Origin: Streptomyces griseoincarnatus
Lineage (GTDB): Bacteria > Actinomycetota > Actinomycetes > Streptomycetales > Streptomycetaceae
Direction of reading: 5' to 3'
NCBI GenBank assembly: GCA_014649575.1
Contig: BMTH01000007.1
Span: 124,001 to 188,000, forward strand
DNA length: 64,000 nt
Shown here: positions 25,183 to 32,762 of the stretch, one piece after another
Layout of the letters: each line of letters starts with the position of its first letter
Numbering within the stretch: the stretch's first letter is position 1
Position numbers and translations under genes: made by a program
Notes under the pieces: generated by a model
Told to the model about the DNA's origin: nothing
What the model saw: the letters and a program-made list of their open reading frames with translations, nothing else
Databases searched by the model: none

Positions 25183-26733
25183 ATGTCCCGCCCCTTCCGG
25201 CTCCGAGCCGCAGCCCTGTCCGCCTGTGCCCTCCTGGTGCCCGCACTGCTGGCGGGCTGTGCCGAGGGGGACGAGCCGGCCCAGGACCTGACGCGGCAGA
25301 AGCTGGACTGGAATGCCTGCCCGGCCCCCGACGAGGCCCAGGGCGGGGGCGCGTCGCCGTCGCCGCTTCCGGGTGCCCGGGGTCAGTGGGAGTGCGCGAC
25401 GCTCAAGGCGCCCCTGGACTGGGACGACCCGGACGGCGACACCATCGGCCTGGCGCTGATCCGCGTCCGGTCGAGCGGCCCGGACGGGCAGCGGATCGGC
25501 TCGCTCATCTTCAACTTCGGTGGTCCCGGCGGCTCCGGCGTCACCACGCTGCCCGCGTTCGGCAGTGACTACGCCACCCTGCGCACCCGGTACGACCTGG
25601 TGAGCTTCGACCCGCGCGGGGTCGGCCGCAGCGCGCCCGTCACCTGCGAGGACGACCAGGAGCTCGACGAGCACTTCCAGCAGGACGGCACCCCCGACGA
25701 CAGCGCCGAACGCACGGAACTGCTGGACAGCACCAAGGAGTTCAACGCGGCCTGCGAGGACAACTCCGGGCGCGTCCTGCCGCACGTGCGCACCACCGAC
25801 GCGGCCCGCGACCTCGACCTGATGCGCCAGGTCCTCGGCGACGACGAGCTGTACTACTTCGGCATCTCCTACGGCACCGAACTCGGCGGCGTCTACGCCC
25901 ACCTCTTCCCCGACAAGGTGGGCCGCGCGGTGTTCGACGCGGTCGTCGACCCGGCGCTGGACTACGAGCAGGCCTCGCTCGGACAGGCCCGGGGCTTCCA
26001 GCGCGCCCTCGACAACTACGCCGAGGACTGCGTCTCCCAGGTCGAGGAGTGCCCCGTCGGCGACAGCGTCCAGGACGTGAAGAACCGCATCGCCAAGCTG
26101 CTGCGGGACCTGGACCGCCGGCCCATCCCCGGCGTCTTCCCGCGCCAGCTCACCGAGACGATGGCGACGAGCGGCATCGCTCAGGCCCTGTACTCGAAGG
26201 ACTTCTGGGCGTTCCTCACCGACGGTCTGGAGCAGGCGTACGACGATGACGGCACGATCCTGATGGTGCTGGCCGACTCGATGAACGGACGCAGCGAGAA
26301 CGGCGAGTACAGCAACCTGGTGCCCGCCAACGTCGCCATCAACTGCGCCGACGCCAAATCCCGTTACACCCCGGCGGACGTGGAGCGGCTGCTGCCCGAG
26401 TTCCGCGAGGCCTCCCCGCTCTTCGGTGACTTCATGGCCTGGGGAATGATCACCTGCACCGACTGGGCCGTGCCGGGCGCCGCCGATCATCCGGACGTCA
26501 GCGCTCCGGGCGCGGACCCGATCCTGGTGATCGGCAACACCGGCGACCCGGCCACCCCGTACGAGGGCGCGCGCAGCATGGCGAAGGCGCTCGGTGAGGG
26601 GGTCGGCGTGGAACTCACGTACAACGGGCAGGGGCACGGCGCCTACAACAGCGAGGACCGCTGCGTGCGGAACGCGGTCCACGGCTATCTGCTGGACGGC
26701 AAGGTGCCTGCGGCCGAAGCGGTCTGCCCCTGA
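25183..26733 (+). CDS. Secreted S33 tripeptidyl aminopeptidase-like lipoprotein (first of pair)
   Basis: 516 residues. Lipoprotein signal ends LLAGC, so it is anchored outside the membrane. Alpha/beta-hydrolase of peptidase family S33: NFGGPGGSG oxyanion loop near 110, YYFGISYGTELGG with nucleophilic Ser near 230, Asp in NTGDPATPYEGA near 455 and His in GQGHGAYN near 485. Resembles the SlpD/SlpE mycelium-associated proteinases of S. lividans (recalled). Followed in the same direction by a paralogue. Confidence 0.9.
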   Translation: MSRPFRLRAAALSACALLVPALLAGCAEGDEPAQDLTRQKLDWNACPAPDEAQGGGASPSPLPGARGQWECATLKAPLDWDDPDGDTIGLALIRVRSSGPDGQRIGSLIFNFGGPGGSGVTTLPAFGSDYATLRTRYDLVSFDPRGVGRSAPVTCEDDQELDEHFQQDGTPDDSAERTELLDSTKEFNAACEDNSGRVLPHVRTTDAARDLDLMRQVLGDDELYYFGISYGTELGGVYAHLFPDKVGRAVFDAVVDPALDYEQASLGQARGFQRALDNYAEDCVSQVEECPVGDSVQDVKNRIAKLLRDLDRRPIPGVFPRQLTETMATSGIAQALYSKDFWAFLTDGLEQAYDDDGTILMVLADSMNGRSENGEYSNLVPANVAINCADAKSRYTPADVERLLPEFREASPLFGDFMAWGMITCTDWAVPGAADHPDVSAPGADPILVIGNTGDPATPYEGARSMAKALGEGVGVELTYNGQGHGAYNSEDRCVRNAVHGYLLDGKVPAAEAVCP

Positions 26734-26898
26734 CCCGCCCGGCCGTGCGACGGCTGGGCGCAAAGGCAGGACCGCCGACGAAAGGCCCAGCTCAGAGGGT
26801 TTTCCACAGGCCTCCCCGGCCGACGCCGGACCTGCCTACGATGTCGGGACAGCCGTTCGCCGCACGACGCGGACGGACCACGAGGGGGGATGTGGCAG

Positions 26899-28401
26899 AT
26901 GACCCGGTTCACACGGTGGGCGGCCCTGACCGCCGCCGCCGCACTGCTGACAGCCGGCTGCAGCGGGGGCGGACCGTCGAAGGACGACGCCGGCGAGGAC
27001 GACAAGGCAAGCGGCGCCGGCGCGATCGACTGGGGGCACTGCGAGGCGACCGAGGACGGTCCGGCGCCCGGCGACGAATGGCGGTGCGCCACGCTCGAGG
27101 TGCCGCTGGACTGGTCGAAGCCGGACGGCGAGACGATCGACCTCGCCCTCATCCGCGCCGAGGCGACGGGCGACGACCGCATCGGCTCCCTGCTGTTCAA
27201 CTTCGGCGGTCCTGGCGGCTCGGGCGTCTCCACCCTCCCCGCCTACGCCGACATGGCCGCCGACCTGCGCGAGCGCTACGACCTGGTGAGCTGGGACCCG
27301 CGTGGGACGGGTGCGAGCGGCGGTGTCCGCTGCCGCGACGACAAGGCCATCGAGGCCGCCGAGTCCTCCGTGGACTGGACGCCGGACACCCCGGCGGAGG
27401 AGCAGGTCTTCCTCGAGGACGCGGCCGACTTCGGCAAGGGGTGCCAGAAGGCGGCCGGAAAGCTGATGGCGCACGTCTCGACCACCGACACCGCCCGTGA
27501 CATGGACCGTATCCGGCAGGCCCTCGGCGACGACCGGATGCACTACTTCGGCATCTCCTACGGCACCGAGCTCGGCGGGGTCTACGCCCACCTCTTCCCC
27601 GAGAAGGTCGGCCGGATGACGCTGGACGCGGTGGTCGACCCGACGGCCGACGCGATCGGCCACGCCAAGAACCAGACCCGCGGCTTCCAGACCGCCCTCG
27701 ACAACTACCTCCGGTCCACCGGACGCGACCCCGAGCAGGGCTCGCGGGAGATCGCGGACCTGCTGGACCGGGTCGACGCCGAACCGCTGCCGACGTCCTC
27801 CTCCGGCCGCGAGCTGACGCAGTCGCTGGCGATCATCGGCATCGTGCTGCCCCTCTACAGCGAGGCCAGCTGGCCGGCGCTCACCAGCGCGCTGGACGCG
27901 GCGCAGGACGGGGACGGCACGGAGCTGCTGGCCCTCGCGGACGGGTACAACGAGCGGGACGCCTCGGGCGGCTACGGCACCACGACCCACGCGCAGCGGG
28001 TCATATCGTGCCTGGACGACAAGCAGCGGCCGACGGTCGAGGAGACGAAGAAGCTGCTGCCGGAGTTCGAGAAGCTCTCCCCCGTCTTCGGCCCGTTCCT
28101 GGGCTGGGACACGGCCGGCTGGTGCCACGACTGGCCGGTGCCGGGCCAGTTCGAGACGCCGGAGGTGAGCGCCCCGGGCGCGGAGCCGATCCTGGTCGTG
28201 GGCAACACGGGCGACCCGGCCACCCCCTACGAGGGCGCGCGGCGGATGGCGGACGAGCTGGGCGAGGGCGTCGGGGTGGTGCTGACCTGGAAGGGCGAGG
28301 GCCACGGCGCCTACGGCAGCGGCAGCGACTGTGTCGACTCGACGGTGAACGCCTACCTGCTCGACGGCACGGTGCCTCAGGACGGCAAGGTCTGCTCGTA
28401 A
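26899..28401 (+). CDS. Secreted S33 tripeptidyl aminopeptidase-like lipoprotein (second of pair)
   Basis: 500 residues from ATG 26899; the ATG at 26890 abuts the GAGGGGGG ribosome site, so the inner start has the right spacing. Signal ends LLTAGC. Catalytic elements match the upstream paralogue one for one: FNFGGPGGSG, YFGISYGTELGG, NTGDPATPYEGA, GEGHGAYG, with a shared KLxDWxxC-like mature N-terminus replaced by AIDWGHCEAT. The pair looks like a tandem duplication with later divergence. A weak DnaA-like TTTTCCACA lies upstream at about 26799. Confidence 0.9.
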   Translation: MTRFTRWAALTAAAALLTAGCSGGGPSKDDAGEDDKASGAGAIDWGHCEATEDGPAPGDEWRCATLEVPLDWSKPDGETIDLALIRAEATGDDRIGSLLFNFGGPGGSGVSTLPAYADMAADLRERYDLVSWDPRGTGASGGVRCRDDKAIEAAESSVDWTPDTPAEEQVFLEDAADFGKGCQKAAGKLMAHVSTTDTARDMDRIRQALGDDRMHYFGISYGTELGGVYAHLFPEKVGRMTLDAVVDPTADAIGHAKNQTRGFQTALDNYLRSTGRDPEQGSREIADLLDRVDAEPLPTSSSGRELTQSLAIIGIVLPLYSEASWPALTSALDAAQDGDGTELLALADGYNERDASGGYGTTTHAQRVISCLDDKQRPTVEETKKLLPEFEKLSPVFGPFLGWDTAGWCHDWPVPGQFETPEVSAPGAEPILVVGNTGDPATPYEGARRMADELGEGVGVVLTWKGEGHGAYGSGSDCVDSTVNAYLLDGTVPQDGKVCS

Positions 28402-28404
28402 CGG

Positions 28405-28453
28405 CGTCGGGGGCTCCGGGCACACCCCGAGGTGGTGCCCGAAGCCCCCGACG
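28405..28453. terminator. Bidirectional terminator between the S33 peptidase and moeZ
   Basis: 11-bp outer stem (28405-28415 with 28443-28453) plus a 7-bp inner stem (28417-28423 with 28435-28441), between convergent genes. Confidence 0.85.
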
Positions 28454-28505
28454 AGGACCCGGTGACGGCCGGCGCGGTCGTGCGGACCTCTCCGTCCGGT
28501 GCCGC

Positions 28506-29684
28506 CTAGTAGACCGGCTTCTCCGGCTCGATCTGGTTGACCCAGCCGATGACGCCGCCGCCGACGTGGACGGCGTCGGAGAAGCCCGCGGACTTCAGGA
28601 CCGCGAGGACTTCCGCACTGCGGACACCCGTCTTGCAGTTCAAGACGATCTTCTTGTCCTGCGGCAGGCTCTCCAGGGCGTTGCCCATGAGGAACTCGTT
28701 CTTCGGGATCAGCCGGGCGCCCGGGATGGAGACGATCTCGAACTCGTTCGGCTCGCGGACGTCGATGAGCTCGATGCTCTCGCCGTCGTCGATCCACTCC
28801 TTGAGCTGCTTGGGAGTGATCGTGGAGTCGGCGGCCGCCGCCTGGGCCTCCTCGGACACGACGCCGCAGAAGGCCTCGTAGTCGATGAGCTCGGTGACGG
28901 TCGGGTTCTCGCCGCAGATCGCGCAGTCGGGGTCCTTGCGGACCTTGACCTGGCGGTACTGCATCTCCAGGGCGTCGTAGATCATCAGCCGGCCGACGAG
29001 GGGCTCGCCGATGCCAGCCAGCAGCTTGATGGCCTCGTTGGCCTGGATGGAGCCGATGGACGCGCAGAGCACGCCGAGGACGCCGCCCTCGGCGCAGGAG
29101 GGGACCATGCCGGGGGGCGGGGGCTCCGGGTAGAGGCAGCGGTAGCAGGGGCCGTGCTCGGACCAGAAGACGGAGGCCTGGCCGTCGAAGCGGTAGATGG
29201 AGCCCCAGACGTACGGCTTGTTCAGCAGGACGCAGGCGTCGTTGACCAGGTAGCGGGTCGCGAAGTTGTCCGTGCCGTCGACGATCAGGTCGTACTGGCT
29301 GAACAGGTCCATCACGTTGTCGGCCTCGAGCCGCTCCTCGTGCAGGACCACGTTCACGTAGGGGTTGATCCCCTTGATGGTGTCACGGGCGGACTCGGCC
29401 TTGGGGCGGCCGATGTCGGACTGGCTGTGGATGATCTGGCGCTGCAGGTTCGACTCGTCGACCTCGTCGAACTCCACGATGCCGAGCGTGCCCACGCCCG
29501 CCGCGGCCATGTACATCAGACCCGGCGAGCCCAGGCCGCCGGCGCCCACAAAGAGCACCTTGGCATTCTTCAGCCGCTTCTGCCCGTCCATGCCCACGTC
29601 GGGGATGATCAGGTGGCGGGAGTACCTGCGGACCTCGTCTACGGTGAGCTCGGGGGCCGGCTCGACCAGGGGTGGCAGCGACAC
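28506..29684 (-). CDS. moeZ: Adenylyltransferase/sulfurtransferase MoeZ
   Basis: 392 residues, GTG 29684 with GGAG upstream. N-terminal E1/ThiF domain: GAGGLGSPGLMYMAAAGVG, FDEVDESNLQRQ, DGTDNFATRYLVND, zinc CYRC and CAIC pairs. C-terminal rhodanese domain (290-392) with active Cys in VLNCKTGVRSAEV. Adenylates and thiocarboxylates small sulfur-carrier proteins (MoaD, CysO, ThiS) for molybdopterin, cysteine and thio-natural-product synthesis. An exact sigma-R-type promoter lies 45-70 bp upstream. Confidence 0.94.
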   Translation of the reverse strand: MSLPPLVEPAPELTVDEVRRYSRHLIIPDVGMDGQKRLKNAKVLFVGAGGLGSPGLMYMAAAGVGTLGIVEFDEVDESNLQRQIIHSQSDIGRPKAESARDTIKGINPYVNVVLHEERLEADNVMDLFSQYDLIVDGTDNFATRYLVNDACVLLNKPYVWGSIYRFDGQASVFWSEHGPCYRCLYPEPPPPGMVPSCAEGGVLGVLCASIGSIQANEAIKLLAGIGEPLVGRLMIYDALEMQYRQVKVRKDPDCAICGENPTVTELIDYEAFCGVVSEEAQAAAADSTITPKQLKEWIDDGESIELIDVREPNEFEIVSIPGARLIPKNEFLMGNALESLPQDKKIVLNCKTGVRSAEVLAVLKSAGFSDAVHVGGGVIGWVNQIEPEKPVY

Positions 29685-29728
29685 GGGGACTCCGTTGGTC
29701 GGTCAATCACTACGGTTGTTCTCCGCTT

Positions 29729-29754
29729 AACACTGCCATGCCCTTTTTCATTCC
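29729..29754 (-). promoter_or_regulatory. Sigma-R type promoter of moeZ
   Basis: Minus strand GGAAT (29754-29750), 18 bp, GTT (29731-29729). Predicted transcription start near 29722, 38 nt before the GTG. The -35 element overlaps the 3' end of the spherulin-4-like gene, so moeZ can be transcribed apart from the polysaccharide-type operon. Confidence 0.75.
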
Positions 29755-30509
29755 GAGACACCCGTCCCGACACGCGAGACGATGTCGTCCCAGTAGCCGG
29801 GCAGCGGCCCCCAGGGATCCCCCGGTGCCGCGCGGCCGGTGCCCCGGTCCGAGTGGTCGGTGAAGTAGATGGTGCCGGCGCCCTGCCAGCGGGCGATGCG
29901 CAGCGCCTCCTCCAGGTGCGGCCGGGGCACGCCGTGCACGAAGTGGCAGAACCGCTCCGGCGGGTGGTCGGCGGTCCACTCGGCCACCTGGGACCAGCGG
30001 TAGTCGCTCCACGGGCCGGAGAAGGTGACCAGCTGGTCGGCGTGCTCGGCGTAGCCGGGGTACGGATGGGTGCCGTGCCCGAGGACGACGTGGGCGTCCT
30101 CGTGAACGACCCGGAGGGTGGCGACGGTGCGCCGCACCTCGGGCAGGTTCTCGCGGCCGGCGGGGCAGCGGTCCAGGAGGAAGCCGTCGACCCGATACCA
30201 GTCGTGGAAGCGGTGGGCGTCGGAGATGATCTCCCCGAAGCCGCGCAGCCCGTAGGCGGTGTCGATGTGCCCGAGGACGCGGACGCCCGCGTTGCGCAGC
30301 CGGCCCGCCGCCTCCAGGCAGTGCGGGTCGGGCTGGACGCCGGGGCCGTCGGCGACGTTGAGCACCACCCAGTGCAGGGGTGTGCCGGGGCGGCCAAGCC
30401 GGTTCCACTCGTCAGGGGCGAGGAGTGGATGGGCCACGCCCGGGATGCCGAGGCCGGTGCCGAGCCCCGTGGCGGTGCGGCCCTGTCTGGTCCGGGTCAG
30501 ATACGGCAT
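29748..30509 (-). CDS. Spherulin-4 / GH114-like TIM-barrel protein
   Basis: 253 residues, ATG 30509 with GGAGG; overlaps the end of the epimerase gene by 13 bp. Matches the spherulation-specific family 4 pattern: GIPGVAHPLLAPDEWNRL, WVVLNVADGPG, LRNAGVRVLGHIDTAYGLR, FHDWYRVDGFLLDRC. This fold covers GH114 endo-galactosaminidases such as Ega3 and the hydrolase part of PelA. The usual D-G-x-F-L-D-E ends here in R, so the acid/base arrangement may differ. No signal peptide, which is odd for a polysaccharide hydrolase. Last gene of a four-gene operon. Confidence 0.8.
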   Translation of the reverse strand: MPYLTRTRQGRTATGLGTGLGIPGVAHPLLAPDEWNRLGRPGTPLHWVVLNVADGPGVQPDPHCLEAAGRLRNAGVRVLGHIDTAYGLRGFGEIISDAHRFHDWYRVDGFLLDRCPAGRENLPEVRRTVATLRVVHEDAHVVLGHGTHPYPGYAEHADQLVTFSGPWSDYRWSQVAEWTADHPPERFCHFVHGVPRPHLEEALRIARWQGAGTIYFTDHSDRGTGRAAPGDPWGPLPGYWDDIVSRVGTGVSE

Positions 30510-31507
30510 GCCGCCTCCATCCAGATGTCCGCGAGTGACTCCTCGAGGTTGATGCGAGGGCGCCAGCCGAGGCGGTCGCGTGCGGTGCGCACGTCGGCCT
30601 GCTGCCAGGTCCCGCACCCGTCGGGGTACGGGAACGCGGCGGGCGAGGCGGCGGTGGCGTGGTGCTCCGCCTCGGCGCGCGGGTGTCCGATGGTCGCCCG
30701 CAGGTGGGTCGCGTGGGCGGTGTGGGTGGCGTGGACGGGCCCGGGGTGGGGCAGGCCGTCGAGCTCGTTGAGGGCGCCGCCGTAGCCGGCCACCCGGGCG
30801 AGGATCCCGGCGGCGTCCCGGAGGCGGACGGCGCGGCCGGAGCCGATGTTGATGACGCCCTGCGCGGCGGAGAGCGAGGCGGCGTGCACGGCGCGGGCCA
30901 CGTCGCGGACGTCGACGAAGTCACGTTGGGCGCCGAGGCCGCCGAGCTTCAGTTCGCCGTCGCCGGACTGCATGGCGCGGCGCATCGCCTCTGCGAGCCG
31001 GCCGAGCGGGGAGCCGGCCGGCGTGCCGGGTCCGACGGGCGAGAAGACCCGCAGCACCACGGCGTCCAGGCCGGAGCCGAGGACCAGCTCGGTGGCGGCG
31101 AGCTTGCTGACGCCGTACGGGCCGCCGGGGCGGGGGACGGCGTCCTCGGCGGTGGAGGAGCCCGGCTGGCTGGGGCCGTACTCGGAGCCGCAGCCGATCT
31201 GGACGAGCCGTGCCCCGCAGCCGCTGCGGCGCAGTGCTTCGCAGATGGTGGCGACGGCGACCGTGTTGTGCCGGGTGAGTTCGCGGGCGCCGCCCCGGGT
31301 GGCGCCCGCGCAGTTGATGACGACACCGGGGTGGACGGCGTCGAGGAAGCGGGTGAGGGCGCCCGGGCTGCCGGTGGCGAGGTCGAAGCGGACGTCGGCG
31401 TCGTCACCCCGGCCGAGGGCCGTGAGCTGGACGGCGGGGTCGGCGAGCAGGCGGTCGGCGACGAAGCGGCCGAGGTAGCCGTTGGCTCCGATCAGCAGGA
31501 CCCTCAT
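30497..31507 (-). CDS. NAD-dependent epimerase/dehydratase (extended SDR)
   Basis: 336 residues, ATG 31507 with AAGGAG. N-terminal GANGYLGRFV nucleotide-binding loop (7-16), VINCAGATRGG near 75, catalytic YGVSKLAATE (YxxxK) near 145. Belongs to the nucleotide-sugar epimerase/reductase group; exact substrate not predictable. Position between a PelF-like glycosyltransferase operon start and a GH114-like gene suggests it makes or modifies the sugar nucleotide used there. Confidence 0.85.
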   Translation of the reverse strand: MRVLLIGANGYLGRFVADRLLADPAVQLTALGRGDDADVRFDLATGSPGALTRFLDAVHPGVVINCAGATRGGARELTRHNTVAVATICEALRRSGCGARLVQIGCGSEYGPSQPGSSTAEDAVPRPGGPYGVSKLAATELVLGSGLDAVVLRVFSPVGPGTPAGSPLGRLAEAMRRAMQSGDGELKLGGLGAQRDFVDVRDVARAVHAASLSAAQGVINIGSGRAVRLRDAAGILARVAGYGGALNELDGLPHPGPVHATHTAHATHLRATIGHPRAEAEHHATAASPAAFPYPDGCGTWQQADVRTARDRLGWRPRINLEESLADIWMEAACRI

Positions 31508-31625
31508 CGGTCGGCTCCTTCGCGGCGGTCGGTGACGGGACGGCAGGTCATGCGAGGTTCTCCTTAGAGGGGGGTCGAGGGCTCCGGGGCCGCGGTCGTC
31601 CGAGCCGTGCGGCGGTCGCGGCCGG

Positions 31626-32762
31626 TCACCGCGCCTGCTCCGGCCGCAGGTGCGCCGAGGCGCGGGCGAGGGTGCGGGAGGCGTGCACAAGCAGGGTCAG
31701 GGCGCCCGCACCGCAGGTCAGGACGGGTACGGCGGAGGGGCCCGAGGCGGCGGTGAGGGCCTCCACCGGCGCGCCCAGCGCGGCGCAGCCGGGCAGCCGG
31801 GCCGCGAAGACGGTGGCGGGCGCGAGCACCTGGGCGACGGCGGTGAGCATGAGGATCACGCGCGGGGCGTGGGTGAAGCCGTGCACGGTGAGCAGCCGGG
31901 CGACGAAGAGGAGGACGCCGAGGGCGAGGACCGCCGGGGAGACGGGCCCCGCGTCCAGGAACGGCGCGCACAGGACGACGAGCGCGGCCAGCGCCCCCAG
32001 GAACAGGGCCACGGCGCCGAGCAGCACGGGCCGGACGGAGGCGGCGAAGTCCTCCAGGCCGCGGCTGGCGGCGAGCTTGCGGCGCGCGTGGGCGAGGAAC
32101 AGACCGGCCGTCCAGGTCGCGGGCGCGACGGCGAGGGTGAGGGCGAGGAGCGGCGCGAGGGCCACGGGCCAGTCGCCGTCGGCGGTGCCGTCGGGCAGTC
32201 CGTCGGGGCCACCGGCGACGGCGGTGCGCAGCAGGCCGTCGCCCAGCACGGCGTAGACGAGGAGCCAGCAGGTCCAGGAGCCGGTCGCCGACCGGGAGGC
32301 GAGGGCGTCGGGGAGGGCCAGCGGTCCGCGGCGCAGCGCGGCGCGCAGGGCGAGGGCGACGGCGACCACGCCGGCGGCGGCCGCGTACAGGCGGGTCTGG
32401 CCGTGGGTGCGGGCCAGGGCGATCAGCGCGGCGGCGCACAGCGTGCCGGGCAGCAGCGGGAGCAGAAGCACGGCGACGGACCGGCGGCGGTCTCCCTCGC
32501 GTGCCGGCGCGGCGGATGCGTCGGCCGCGGTGTCGGCGTCACGCGGGACGCGGGCGTAGAGCTCCTCCGCGAGGGAGAAGACGTCGCGGTGGCGGAAGCG
32601 GGCGGCGGTCCTGTCGGTGATGCCGTGGGCCTCCAGGCCCGCCGCGATCTCCAGCGGGTCCACGGCGCGTTCGCACAGCTCGCGGTGGCGGTGCAGCAGC
32701 ACCTTGACCGGGTCGGCCGCGCCGGGGGCGGCGCCGCGGTCGAGTTCGCTCAGGTCGGTCAT
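31626..32762 (-). CDS. Polytopic membrane protein of the glycosyltransferase operon
   Basis: 378 residues; ATG 32762 overlaps the glycosyltransferase stop (ATGA). About 95 cytoplasmic residues (HRELCERAVDPLEIAAGLEAHG, FRHRDVFSLAEELYARVP) precede roughly nine to ten hydrophobic segments. I do not recognise the family; it is shorter than PelG/Wzx-type flippases (about 450 residues) but has the same general layout. Coupled translation with the glycosyltransferase suggests export or anchoring of its product. Confidence 0.75.
   Translation of the reverse strand: MTDLSELDRGAAPGAADPVKVLLHRHRELCERAVDPLEIAAGLEAHGITDRTAARFRHRDVFSLAEELYARVPRDADTAADASAAPAREGDRRRSVAVLLLPLLPGTLCAAALIALARTHGQTRLYAAAAGVVAVALALRAALRRGPLALPDALASRSATGSWTCWLLVYAVLGDGLLRTAVAGGPDGLPDGTADGDWPVALAPLLALTLAVAPATWTAGLFLAHARRKLAASRGLEDFAASVRPVLLGAVALFLGALAALVVLCAPFLDAGPVSPAVLALGVLLFVARLLTVHGFTHAPRVILMLTAVAQVLAPATVFAARLPGCAALGAPVEALTAASGPSAVPVLTCGAGALTLLVHASRTLARASAHLRPEQAR

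Noticed and set aside
22578..25184. 868-codon minus-strand open frame opposite the flippase gene
   Set aside because: Antisense shadow of a high-GC gene: Arg/Gly/His/Gln-rich without any domain, while the plus strand gives membrane helices and motifs.
25045..26763. 572-codon minus-strand open frame opposite the S33 peptidase
   Set aside because: Mirrors the peptidase codons; no motifs, whereas the plus strand has a lipobox and a full catalytic triad.
28506..29684. MoeB or ThiF for the gene at 28506
   Set aside because: Presence of a C-terminal rhodanese domain with active Cys makes it MoeZ-type.
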